DNA of 64,000 bases, taken from NCBI GenBank assembly GCA_016869215.1, contig VGEP01000004.1, forward strand, positions 62,001-126,000, in the 5' to 3' direction. Below, piece by piece: positions 48,778-56,626 of the stretch. The notes under the pieces were generated by a model. It searched no databases. It saw only the letters and a program-made list of their open reading frames with translations, and was not told the origin of the DNA. Position numbers and translations under genes: made by a program. Numbering within the stretch: position 1 is the first letter of the stretch; each line of letters opens with the position of its first letter. This DNA comes from Alphaproteobacteria bacterium. GTDB taxonomy: Bacteria; Pseudomonadota; Alphaproteobacteria; Rhizobiales; Xanthobacteraceae.

Positions 48778-49584
48778 TCATTTCAGCTGTTTGCGCAGCC
48801 ACGCGCCGAGGCTGTCGACCACCACGACGCAGAGCAGGATGGTGATCAGGATCGCCGATACCTGGTCGTAGCGGATGACGCGCAGCGCCGCAATCAGCTC
48901 GAAGCCGATGCCGCCTGCGCCGACGATGCCGAGCACGGTTGAGGCGCGGAAATGGTACTCCCAGCGATAAATCGTGATGTCGGCAAGCTGCGGCAGAACC
49001 TGCGGCAGCACCGCATGGGTGATGACCTGGAACCGGCTCGCGCCCGCTGCGCGCGCGGCCTCCAGCGGCCGCGGATCGACGTGCTCGATGGCCTCCGCAT
49101 AGAACTTGCCGACCATGCCGGTCGAATGCAAAGCGAGCGCCAGGACGCCCGGCAGTGCACCGAAGCCGACTGCCGCCACGAACACGATGCCCATGATCAG
49201 TTCAGGCACCGAGCGCAGCGCGCTCAGGATCAGGCGGCAGGACTGCGAGACAGCAAAATTCGGCGACGTGTTGGGGGCAGCCAGCAGCGCCAGCGGCAGC
49301 GAGATGACGATCGCAAGCGCGGTGCCCGCAATCGACATCGCCAAAGTATCAACCAGCGGGCCGACCCAGGCTCGCCAGCGCGAGAAGTCCGGCGGCACCA
49401 TTTCGGAGGCGAGCTGACCTAGCGCCGGGCCGCCCTCGATCAGCCGCTGAGCATCGAAGAAGCCCGTCAGCCACAGCGCGCCGAAACAGACCAGCACGAT
49501 CACGCCGACGAGCCCGGCGTGCCGAAGGACGGCGCGCCGGTGCTCGTGGAGGATGCCGATGTGACCTGCGGACGGCGCGAGCAT
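48778..49584 (-). CDS. ptxC: Phosphite ABC transporter permease PtxC (PhnE family)
   Basis: The product is 268 residues with about six membrane helices, the membrane part of the phosphite importer. The EAA loop that docks with the ATPase is 'EAIEHVDPRPLEAARAAGAS' near the centre, and 'DTLAMSIAGTALAIVISLPL' is the usual PhnE-type opening. The sequence alone would also fit a phosphonate permease; the ptxD neighbour points to phosphite. Its ATG shares one base with the stop of ptxB (TGATG), and its stop is one base before the ptxD start. Tight coupling across all four genes is therefore likely. Confidence 0.88.
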   Translation of the reverse strand: MLAPSAGHIGILHEHRRAVLRHAGLVGVIVLVCFGALWLTGFFDAQRLIEGGPALGQLASEMVPPDFSRWRAWVGPLVDTLAMSIAGTALAIVISLPLALLAAPNTSPNFAVSQSCRLILSALRSVPELIMGIVFVAAVGFGALPGVLALALHSTGMVGKFYAEAIEHVDPRPLEAARAAGASRFQVITHAVLPQVLPQLADITIYRWEYHFRASTVLGIVGAGGIGFELIAALRVIRYDQVSAILITILLCVVVVDSLGAWLRKQLK

Positions 49585-50450
49585 CAGCTCATCTTCGACA
49601 GGTCGAGGTCGAGAATCTTCGCGGTGTCGCGCAGGATATCGTAGGCCTTGTCGTCAACCGGCGCGAAGCCTTGCACGCGGAACGACTTCAGGATCGCAGG
49701 ATCCTTGAGATCGAGGAACGCGCTGCGGATTTTCGCCTTGAGCGGTCCCACGAGATTGCCCTGCATGGTCATCGGATAGTTCGGGATCGGATCGGACAGG
49801 CCGATCTGCCGGAGCTTGGCCCCGTCGACGGTCTTGCGCTCGATCAAGGTCCGGTAAATCTGCTCGGACAGCGCGCCGGCGGGGACTTGTCCATTCTGCA
49901 CCGCGCGCGCGATGGCGTCGTGCGTTCCCAGATGCACCGCCTTGTAGTCCTGGCCGCCCTTGAGCCCGCGCTTCTGCAGGTACGCGCGCGGAATGAGATG
50001 GCTCGACGTCGAGGCCTGGTCGCCATAGCCGAACGCCTTGCCGCGGATGTCGGCGATCTCCTTCACCGGCCCGTCGGCCTGGGCGATCAGGATCGAATGG
50101 TAGGTCGGCTTGCCGCGCTCGATGCCGACCGCGAAGGCCTCGATGTCCGGGGCGCGCGACTTCGCCAGCACGTAGGACAGCGGCCCGAAATAGGCGACCT
50201 CGATGCGGCCGAAGCGCATCGCTTCGATCATGGACGAGTAGTCCGTCGTCACAACCAGTTCGATGGACTTCTCCAGGGCCTTTTCCAGATGCGCCTTCAG
50301 CGGCTGCGCCTGCTGGATCAGCGTGGAGGCGTTCTCGTCCGGAAGCAGTGCGACACGGAGCTTGGCCGGATCGCGGGACTGCGCCAGAGCAGGCGCGGAC
50401 GACAGGGCGAGCGCGGTGGCAGCGCCACCGAGGAAAAAACGGCGGTTCAT
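49584..50450 (-). CDS. ptxB: Phosphite-binding protein PtxB (PhnD family)
   Basis: The product is 288 residues from ATG 50450. The N-terminus '[20 protein letters not shown]' has twin arginines and ends at ALAQ, so export by Tat or Sec is expected. The PhnD-like fold has 'LRVALLPDENASTLIQQAQP', 'SSMIEAMRFGRIEVAYFGPL' and 'FGYGDQASTSSHLIPRAYLQ'; the Tyr, Ser and Thr in these blocks usually bind the oxyanion. The ligand (phosphite or phosphonate) cannot be told from sequence alone, but ptxD downstream makes phosphite likely. The ATG overlaps the ptxA stop by four bases. An upstream extension of the frame lies in ptxA and is spurious. Confidence 0.88.
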   Translation of the reverse strand: MNRRFFLGGAATALALSSAPALAQSRDPAKLRVALLPDENASTLIQQAQPLKAHLEKALEKSIELVVTTDYSSMIEAMRFGRIEVAYFGPLSYVLAKSRAPDIEAFAVGIERGKPTYHSILIAQADGPVKEIADIRGKAFGYGDQASTSSHLIPRAYLQKRGLKGGQDYKAVHLGTHDAIARAVQNGQVPAGALSEQIYRTLIERKTVDGAKLRQIGLSDPIPNYPMTMQGNLVGPLKAKIRSAFLDLKDPAILKSFRVQGFAPVDDKAYDILRDTAKILDLDLSKMS

Positions 50451-51238
50451 GCGTGGGTTCCCGTCTTGAGTTGGAGCGGTTCTTCGGAGTCTTCGTCGTT
50501 GTCGGCCGGCTCGGCGCCGTAGATGCGAAGCGTCTCGGCGCGGCCGAGCTTCGACGGCGAACCGTCGAATACCACCGCGCCTTTCGCGAGCCCGACGATG
50601 CGGTCGGCGAACCGGCGCGCGAATTCGAGCTGATGCAGGCTGACGACAGCCGCGATGCCGTCGGCCTTGCAAATGCCGTGCAGCAGCGAGAGGACGCGCT
50701 CGGCGGTCGCCGGGTCGAGGCTCGCGACCGGCTCGTCGGCGAGAATCAGCGCGGGCTCCTGCACCAGCGCCCGTGCGATGCCGACGCGCTGCTGCTGGCC
50801 GCCGGAGAGCTGGTCGCAGCGGCGCAGCGCATATTCAATCAGCCCGACGCGCGCGACGGCGTCGAGCGCACGGCGCTTCTCGGTCGCCGAAAACGGCAGC
50901 AGCGTGCGCAGACCCGAATGATAGCCCAGCCGGCCGGTCAGCACGTTGGCGAGCACCGTGGCACGCCCGATAAGCTGATGCTGCTGGAACACCATCCCGG
51001 TGCGGCGGCGGTGGCGGCGCAGCGCGTGGGGCTCGCGAAGATCGTCGGCCTCCTCCGCAACGACCTTGCCCGCGGTCAACCGGACCAGGCCGTTGAGCGA
51101 TCGCAGCAGTGTCGACTTGCCGGCCCCGGAAGGGCCGAGCAGGACGGTGAAGGCGCCCGGGGCGAACGTCAGGCTGGTGGCGGCGAGGGCACGCGTGCCG
51201 TTGGGATAGACGACTTCGGCCTGTTCTGTCCGGATCAT
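50447..51238 (-). CDS. ptxA: Phosphite ABC transporter ATPase PtxA (PhnC family)
   Basis: The product is 263 residues and supplies energy for phosphite import. Walker A is GPSGAGKS at residues 35-42, the signature is LSGGQQQR at 144-151, Walker B is ALILADEP at 163-170, and the switch His is in '[14 protein letters not shown]'. The C-terminal '[16 protein letters not shown]' is typical of PhnC/PtxA. It is the first gene of ptxABCD. A Pho-box-like direct repeat lies 69 bases upstream. The adjacent upstream gene on the same strand ends at 51352, leaving 113 bases for the promoter. No LysR-type ptxE was found in the window. Confidence 0.9.
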   Translation of the reverse strand: MIRTEQAEVVYPNGTRALAATSLTFAPGAFTVLLGPSGAGKSTLLRSLNGLVRLTAGKVVAEEADDLREPHALRRHRRRTGMVFQQHQLIGRATVLANVLTGRLGYHSGLRTLLPFSATEKRRALDAVARVGLIEYALRRCDQLSGGQQQRVGIARALVQEPALILADEPVASLDPATAERVLSLLHGICKADGIAAVVSLHQLEFARRFADRIVGLAKGAVVFDGSPSKLGRAETLRIYGAEPADNDEDSEEPLQLKTGTHA

Positions 51239-51306
51239 GGAGACTCGCGTGCGCTGTTTCGCGCGCTTCGAGTCTCATTCAGCCGTGAACGCTGCACGAC
51301 GCAGCG

Positions 51307-51324
51307 ATGACAATCCCGTGACAT
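51307..51324 (-). promoter_or_regulatory. Pho-box-like direct repeat upstream of ptxABCD
   Basis: On the minus strand the site reads ATGTCAC-GGGA-TTGTCAT: two 7-base repeats that share TGTCA and lie 11 bases apart. This matches the PhoB consensus CTGTCAT-N4-CTGTCAT in all but the first base of each repeat (and the variable last base). It is 69 bases before the ptxA ATG. PhoB would activate the operon under phosphate limitation. Confidence 0.65.
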
Positions 51325-51351
51325 CCCCAGTTGCGCAACTTTCCTGTGCGT

Positions 51352-52002
51352 CTAGGCGGGCGCGATCTCGCAGAGCAGCTTGTAGATGCCGAGCGCCGCG
51401 CCGGGGAATTGCGCCGCAAGCGCATCCGCAATCCGCTCGGCGTCGGCGAGCCGCAGCGTCTCGACTGCAAGACACGCTGCGATCTTGCCGTCGCCGCCGC
51501 GCACCTTTTCCTCCTCGGACACCGGAAAATCGGCCACGCTCGCCGCCGTCCAGACTTCCGCGCAGGCGACGGCGTTGTCCGCGGCAAGCTCCATCGCTGC
51601 GGCTTCGAGCGCGCCCGCTGCGGGCGGCGACGTAAAGCGCAGTGTCACCAGCACCGCGCCGCGCATCGCGCCGAAACGCGCGCTGCGATGACACACCGTG
51701 CGGATCGCGTCGCGGAACGGACCCGACATGATGCCGCGCGTCAGCGGCGTCGGGTTGTTCAGGCGTTCGAGATAGGCCGGCGATTTCAACACCGCCGGCG
51801 ACTGCGTGATGTAGCAGGCGAAATAGGGCGGCGTGCCGCGCACCGCCTCGTAGCGGCGGCCGAGCAGGAAGCCCGGCACCGCGATCCGCTCGGCCAGATG
51901 CTCGCCCTGGTACCAGGCCTCGAACTCGGCTTCGCGGCCCGGCGCACAGCCGTTCCAGATCGCAAGGATGCCCATTGCTTCGTTCATCGGCGACCCACTC
52001 AT
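51352..52002 (-). CDS. DUF4286-like (EthD/ABM-fold) protein
   Basis: The product is 216 residues from ATG 52002. It shows two dimeric-alpha-beta-barrel-like halves. The first has 'GILAIWNGCAPGREAEFEAW' and 'YQGEHLAERIAVPGFLLGRR'; the second starts near residue 110 with 'MRGAVLVTLRFTSPPAAGAL'. Members are often found in catabolic clusters of Bradyrhizobium-like and Burkholderia-like bacteria, and none has a defined reaction that I can name. The ATG overlaps the stop of the SMP-30 gene by four bases (ATGA). The much longer frame in the same phase is an antisense-like artefact. Confidence 0.72.
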   Translation of the reverse strand: MSGSPMNEAMGILAIWNGCAPGREAEFEAWYQGEHLAERIAVPGFLLGRRYEAVRGTPPYFACYITQSPAVLKSPAYLERLNNPTPLTRGIMSGPFRDAIRTVCHRSARFGAMRGAVLVTLRFTSPPAAGALEAAAMELAADNAVACAEVWTAASVADFPVSEEEKVRGGDGKIAACLAVETLRLADAERIADALAAQFPGAALGIYKLLCEIAPA

Positions 52003-52955
52003 CCGCCTTTGGCGCCCTTGGTGTTCACATACAGCGCATAGAGCGAATGGCTCGCCGCCATGAACAGCCGGTTGCCCTTCGGGCCGCCGAAGCAGACGTT
52101 GGCGCAGCGTTCCGGCAACGAGATGTGCCCGATGGGCTGGCCCTGCGGATTGAAGATGCGAACGCCGTCGAGCTCCGCCGTGCCCATGCCCCAGCCGCAC
52201 CAGAGATTGCCGTCGGCATCGACGCGGAAGCCGTCCGGCGTCTCCTCCCTGGTGCACTTGATCAGGATGCGGCCGTTCTTGATTTTCTCGCCGTCGACGT
52301 CGAACACGTAAATCGCGCGGTCGCCGGGCTGGCTCTCGATGACGTAAAGCAATTTTTCGTCCGGCGAGAACGCAAGCCCGTTCGGGCGGCGCACCAGGCC
52401 TTCGCTCACCACCGCCGCCTGGCCCGACTTGCCGTCGATGCGATAGACCCGCTGCGGCAGTTCCTGCTCGCCGGTCTCGCCGTTCCAGTTGCCGTCGATG
52501 CCGGCGGTCATGTCGGTGAACCAGATCGAGTCGTCGGACTTCACCACCACGTCGTTCGGCGACGACAGCCGCTTGCCCTCGAAGCGGTCGCACAACACGG
52601 TGATGCGACCGTCGTATTCGGTGCGCGTCACTCGGCGGCCGTGCTCGGCAGTGACGAGCCTCCCCTGGCGGTCGCGGGTGTTGCCGTTGGCGTAGTTCGA
52701 GGGCTTGCGATATTCGCTGGTTGCGCCGGTCGCCTCGTCCCAGCGCATGATGCGGTTGTTGGGGATGTCGCTCCAGTAGAGGCAGCGCGCGTCGGCGAAA
52801 TAGACCGGCCCCTCGGCCCAGGAAAAGCCCTCGGAGAGCTTCTCGACGCTCGCGAGCAGCACGCGGTATTTCTCGAAGCTCTTGTCGAGCACCTTCACCG
52901 CCGGGTCCGGCAGGCGTTCGTTCAGCACCCATGCCGCGGTCGTGGTCGGATACAT
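51999..52955 (-). CDS. SMP-30/gluconolactonase family protein
   Basis: The product is 318 residues from ATG 52955, with AAGGGAA upstream; the upstream frame has no family likeness. It is a six-bladed beta-propeller that hydrolyses lactones with one metal. Likely metal ligands are Glu in 'SEGFSWAEGPVYF', Asn in 'RLSSPNDVVVKSDDSIWFTD', Asn in 'RRPNGLAFSPDEKLLYV' and Asp in 'DGFRVDADGNLWCGWG'. It has no signal peptide. The gene pairs with the DUF4286-like gene and faces the catabolic block on the plus strand across 138 bases. Confidence 0.87.
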   Translation of the reverse strand: MYPTTTAAWVLNERLPDPAVKVLDKSFEKYRVLLASVEKLSEGFSWAEGPVYFADARCLYWSDIPNNRIMRWDEATGATSEYRKPSNYANGNTRDRQGRLVTAEHGRRVTRTEYDGRITVLCDRFEGKRLSSPNDVVVKSDDSIWFTDMTAGIDGNWNGETGEQELPQRVYRIDGKSGQAAVVSEGLVRRPNGLAFSPDEKLLYVIESQPGDRAIYVFDVDGEKIKNGRILIKCTREETPDGFRVDADGNLWCGWGMGTAELDGVRIFNPQGQPIGHISLPERCANVCFGGPKGNRLFMAASHSLYALYVNTKGAKGG

Positions 52956-53093
52956 GGCAATTCCCTTGGGCCTCCCTGTGGTTGGCGCGGAGCATAGCAG
53001 GACTGCCGCCGCGGGAACCCTCATGCGGACGAAGGGCTTCGTTGCTATAATGCGTCCGCTCACACCGTCCGGGACCGTCCCCAGGAATCGCCC

Positions 53094-54041
53094 ATGAACC
53101 AGATGCCCAAGACCTTCGACCGCTCAACCGAGGACCTCGGCAATTCCATCCATCTCGAACACGTCAATGTCGCGATCCCTGACCAGCGCATCGCCTCGCT
53201 GTTCTACGGCGCGGGCCTCGGCCTGACCCGCGATCCGTTCCTGATGGTGATGGACGACAACATGTGGATGAACGCGGGGAAGAGCCAGTTTCATCTGCCG
53301 ACCGGCAAGGCGCAGGTGCTGCGCGGCCGGACCGGCCTGGTGATCGAAGGCCGCGAGGCGCTGCTGGCGCGGCTCGCGCGCGTGAAGCCGCATCTCGCCG
53401 ACACCAAGTTCGATTTCGCCGAGCACAACGACTACGTCCAGGCCACTTGCCCCTGGGGCAACACCGTGCGCGTGCATGAGCCGGACGCGTCGCGCTTCGG
53501 CCGCATCACCCTCGGCATCCCGTATGTCGAGTTCGACGTGCCGGTGGGCTCGGCGCGCGGCATCGCCGACTTCTACCGTGCGATGATCGACGTGCCGGCG
53601 GAGGTGGTGAACGGCGACGGCACGACGGCGAAGGTTACCGTCGGCAAGAGCCAGCACCTCTTGTTCCGCGAGACCGACAAGCCGCTGCCCGACTTCGACG
53701 AGCACCACGTGCAGATTTACGTGGTGAACTTCTCCGGGCCCCACAAGCGGCTCGGCGAGCGCGGCCTGGTCAGCCGCGAGGACAACCAGTACCAGTACCG
53801 CTTTCGCGACATCGTCGATCTTGCGACCGGCAAACACCTCTTCACCATCGAGCACGAGGTGCGAAGCCTCACCCATCCGATGGCGCTGCGCCAGCTGGTC
53901 AACCGCAACCCGGCGCAGACCGCGCGCAACTACTCCATGGGCCACGACGAAACCACCTGGGCGATGGAGCCGATGCACTACGACGACCAGCGCGAGCGGC
54001 TGCGCATGGCGCAGATGGCGGCGGCGCAGAAGGCGAATTGA
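53094..54041 (+). CDS. Two-domain VOC protein, possible ring-cleavage dioxygenase
   Basis: The product is 315 residues with two VOC domains, about residues 15-130 and 135-265. It has 'HLEHVNVAIPDQRIASLFYG' in the first and 'DEHHVQIYVVNFSGPHKRLG' and 'GKHLFTIEHEVRSLTHPMAL' in the second. His in HHVQ and Glu in TIEHE are where type I extradiol dioxygenases place iron ligands. That makes a ring-cleavage role possible, but two-domain VOC proteins also include other enzymes. The length fits the dioxygenase class. It is the first gene of the plus-strand catabolic block. Confidence 0.72.
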   Translation: MNQMPKTFDRSTEDLGNSIHLEHVNVAIPDQRIASLFYGAGLGLTRDPFLMVMDDNMWMNAGKSQFHLPTGKAQVLRGRTGLVIEGREALLARLARVKPHLADTKFDFAEHNDYVQATCPWGNTVRVHEPDASRFGRITLGIPYVEFDVPVGSARGIADFYRAMIDVPAEVVNGDGTTAKVTVGKSQHLLFRETDKPLPDFDEHHVQIYVVNFSGPHKRLGERGLVSREDNQYQYRFRDIVDLATGKHLFTIEHEVRSLTHPMALRQLVNRNPAQTARNYSMGHDETTWAMEPMHYDDQRERLRMAQMAAAQKAN

Positions 54042-54086
54042 ATTCACGCGATCCAGGCTTGCCGCGAGCGCTGTCGACGTTGTTGC

Positions 54087-54230
54087 GCCCTCTTCCCCTG
54101 AGGGAGAGGGCTACTCGGAATGTCAGCGCAGAAAATTGGGTGAGGGGTCACGGCCTCTCGATAGATTACCCCTCACCCAACCGAGTTTGCGGAAATGTTT
54201 GCGATGCCCTCTCCCTCAAGGTGAGAGGGC
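54087..54230. repeat. Palindromic intergenic repeat of the GGGTGAGGGG type
   Basis: Three inverted-repeat units lie in line: GCCCTCTTCCCCTGAGGGAGAGGGC, then GGGTGAGGGGT...ACCCCTCACCC, then GCCCTCTCCCTCAAGGTGAGAGGGC with a small asymmetry. This is a well-known intergenic repeat form in Bradyrhizobium-like genomes. It fills the gap between the VOC and glutathione transferase genes, so it may cause transcript attenuation between them. Confidence 0.75.
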
Positions 54231-54289
54231 ACAACGACAACGGCCGCGAATACGGCACGACCAATTGCAGAGGCTGTGAGGAAAACGCG

Positions 54290-54910
54290 ATGATCGACTG
54301 CTACACCTGGACCACCGACAACGGCTACAAGCCGCGCATGATGCTGGAAGAGTGCGCACTGCCGCACAAGATCGTGCCGGTGAACATCCGCGAGAAGCAG
54401 CAGATGACCGCGGAGTTCCTCAAGCTCAGCCCCGGCCACAAGATTCCGGCCATCGTCGACCACGACGGCCCCGGCGGCGCGACGGTCACGCTCTGCGAAT
54501 CCGGCGCGATCTTCAAATACCTCGCCGAGAAGACCGGCAAGTTCTACCCGAACGACGCGCTCGCCCGCGCCAAGGTCGATCAATGGCTGTTCTACGGCTC
54601 GGCGACGTTCACCACGCTGTCGCAGCAGTTCGGCAGCTGGGTGGTGCGCATGCCCGAGAAGGTGCCGGCTGCGATGAAGCATTACGATGCCGTGATACGC
54701 GACATGCTCTCGACGCTCGACAAGCATCTTGCGGCGAACGAATACGTCGCAGGCGCCTATTCCATCGCCGACATGAGCATGTATCCCGACGTGCATCTGC
54801 ACGGCGTGAAAGACATCGGACTTGGCGAGTATCCAAACCTCAAGCGCTGGCACGATGCGATCGAGGCGCGGCCGGCGATCCAGCGCGCTTGGGGGCCGTT
54901 CCCGAGCTGA
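54290..54910 (+). CDS. Glutathione S-transferase
   Basis: The product is 206 residues from ATG 54290, with GAGGAAA upstream. The thioredoxin-like half begins 'DCYTWTTDNGYKPRMMLEEC' and has the cis-Pro and glutathione-binding 'GHKIPAIVDHDG' and 'LCESGAIFKYLAEKTGKFYP'. The helical half has 'VAGAYSIADMSMYPDVHLHG' with the N-capping box. It resembles the GstB/YfcG-like group, which often shows disulfide-bond reductase activity. It may detoxify intermediates of the surrounding pathway. Confidence 0.87.
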   Translation: MIDCYTWTTDNGYKPRMMLEECALPHKIVPVNIREKQQMTAEFLKLSPGHKIPAIVDHDGPGGATVTLCESGAIFKYLAEKTGKFYPNDALARAKVDQWLFYGSATFTTLSQQFGSWVVRMPEKVPAAMKHYDAVIRDMLSTLDKHLAANEYVAGAYSIADMSMYPDVHLHGVKDIGLGEYPNLKRWHDAIEARPAIQRAWGPFPS

Positions 54911-54946
54911 TGCGGCCCGCATGGGCTTCGTCACGGGTTTCGCGTC

Positions 54947-56149
54947 ATGGCTGGAAAGGCGGCGATCGTCGGCGGCTCCGTGGGCGGATTGTTTGCCGCG
55001 CATGCTCTGCGCAACATCGGCTGGGAGATCGCGGTCTATGAGCGCGCCGAGGGCGATCTCGCAGCCCGCGGCGCGGGCCTTGGCACGCACCAGGACCTGT
55101 TCGAGATCATGCAGCGGCTCGGCATCGCGGTGGACGAGCGCACCGGGATCGCAGTCGGCTCGCGCGTCTGTCTCGCGCGCTCTGGCGATGTCCTCAAGGA
55201 AATCCCATTCCAGGAGCGCAAGAGTTCGTGGGCCACGATCTGGCGAGCGCTGCGGCGTGCGCTGCCCGACGATTGCTTCAATCAGGGAAAGGACTTCGCC
55301 GCGCTTGAGACCGGCGCGAATGGCGCTGTCGCGCATTTTGCGGACGGCACGACCGTTACCGCCGACCTGCTGGTCGGGGCCGACGGCAACCGCTCGACGG
55401 TGCGCGAACGCCTGCTGCCGCAGGTACAGCCGCGCTATTGCGGTTATGTCGCCTGGCGCGCGCTGATCCCGGAGAACGGCGCGCGGCTTTACGATCGCTA
55501 CGCTTTCAGCATGCCGGACGGCGGCTCGGCTGTGTCCTATCCGGTGCCCGGACGCGACGGCGACATCGTGCCCGGCCGGCGCTCGATCAATTTCCTCTGG
55601 TACCACCCCGCTTCGGAAGCCGAAGTGCGCGACATGAGCACCGACGAGACCGGCCATTGCCACGGCATGGCGATTCCGCCGCCACTGATCCGCAAGGACG
55701 TCGTCGCTAATCTGCTTCGGGAGGCCGCGGACCAGCTCCCGCCGCAGCACCTCGATCTGCTGCGCGCCGAACCGCAGCCGTTCTTTCAGGCGATCTACGA
55801 TCTCGAATGCGACCGGCTGGCGTTCGGGCGCGCCGTGCTGCTCGGCGACGCGGCGTTCGTCGCGCGTCCGCACGTCGGTGCCGGCGTCACCAAGGCCGCG
55901 CTCGACACGCACGGACTGGCCGACGCGCTTCGCGCCCATGGCGACGACATCGCTTCGGCGCTCGCATCGTACGAGCGCGAGCGCCTCAAAATCGGCAAGC
56001 GCATGGTGGCGCGCGCCCGCAGGCTCGGCGCCTTCATCGAATTCCACCGCTCGCCGGACTTCAAGCGGCCGGACACGATGCAGCAGGCCGACGAACTGCT
56101 CTACGAGCACGGCGCGGACATCCGATCGGTTGCGGAGTTCTGGGCGTGA
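54947..56149 (+). CDS. FAD-dependent aromatic monooxygenase
   Basis: The product is 400 residues of the p-hydroxybenzoate-hydroxylase fold. The FAD ADP-loop is 'AIVGGSVGGLFAAHALRNIG', the middle motif is 'LLVGADGNRSTVRERLLP', and the flavin ribityl motif is 'VLLGDAAFVARPHVGAGVTK'. The middle region with 'YCGYVAWRALIPENGARLYD' and 'SYPVPGRDGDIVPGRRSINF' recalls 2,6-dihydroxypyridine 3-hydroxylase and related enzymes, so an N-heterocyclic or phenolic substrate is possible. The gene starts 36 bases after the GST gene. The substrate is not certain. Confidence 0.83.
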   Translation: MAGKAAIVGGSVGGLFAAHALRNIGWEIAVYERAEGDLAARGAGLGTHQDLFEIMQRLGIAVDERTGIAVGSRVCLARSGDVLKEIPFQERKSSWATIWRALRRALPDDCFNQGKDFAALETGANGAVAHFADGTTVTADLLVGADGNRSTVRERLLPQVQPRYCGYVAWRALIPENGARLYDRYAFSMPDGGSAVSYPVPGRDGDIVPGRRSINFLWYHPASEAEVRDMSTDETGHCHGMAIPPPLIRKDVVANLLREAADQLPPQHLDLLRAEPQPFFQAIYDLECDRLAFGRAVLLGDAAFVARPHVGAGVTKAALDTHGLADALRAHGDDIASALASYERERLKIGKRMVARARRLGAFIEFHRSPDFKRPDTMQQADELLYEHGADIRSVAEFWA

Positions 56150-56228
56150 ATGGCCGCCGAACCGCCGTTGTGCCGCCGGAGCCAAACGCTAAAGTAGTGC
56201 GCTGCCGCGACCTTTCCGGGAATACGCC

Positions 56229-56603
56229 ATGAAAGAGCTTTTCGTCGCCGCGGAGAACGAAATTGCTGACGGCGGCCGCAAGGTCGTCGCGACCGGCGGC
56301 GTCGAGATCGGCGTGTTCCGAAGCGACGGCAATTACTACGCTTGGCGCAACGAATGTCCGCATCAGGGCGGGCCGGTATGCCAGGGCGTCATGACCAGAA
56401 AAGTCGAGGAGCGCCTCGACGGCGAGCGCAAAAGTTCCGGCATCCACTACGCGGCCGATGGGCATCGCAACATCGTCTGTCCCTGGCACGGCTACGAGTT
56501 CGATATGAAGACGGGCCGCCATGTCGGTCACGCGGCGACGCGGTTGCGCGGTTATCAGGTCAAGGTCCGCGACGGAGCTGTTTACGTCGTTCTGCCCGCC
56601 TGA
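56229..56603 (+). CDS. Rieske [2Fe-2S] ferredoxin-like protein
   Basis: The product is 124 residues with one Rieske domain. Cluster ligands are Cys43 and His45 in 'NECPHQGGPVCQGV' and Cys84 and His87 in 'IVCPWHGYEFDMKTGR'. The 38 residues between the two pairs are longer than usual and include a charged stretch 'KVEERLDGERKSSG'. The soluble protein probably feeds electrons to an oxygenase such as the products encoded beside it, though FAD monooxygenases of the class next door normally use NAD(P)H directly. It lies between that gene and an amidohydrolase gene. Confidence 0.87.
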   Translation: MKELFVAAENEIADGGRKVVATGGVEIGVFRSDGNYYAWRNECPHQGGPVCQGVMTRKVEERLDGERKSSGIHYAADGHRNIVCPWHGYEFDMKTGRHVGHAATRLRGYQVKVRDGAVYVVLPA

Positions 56604-56626
56604 GACCGGCCCGGCCTTGCGAATGA

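Noticed and set aside
51242-51274. Two GANTC sites in an inverted repeat in the ptxA leader as CcrM control
   Set aside because: Only two sites in a 7-base imperfect dyad; too weak to separate from chance.
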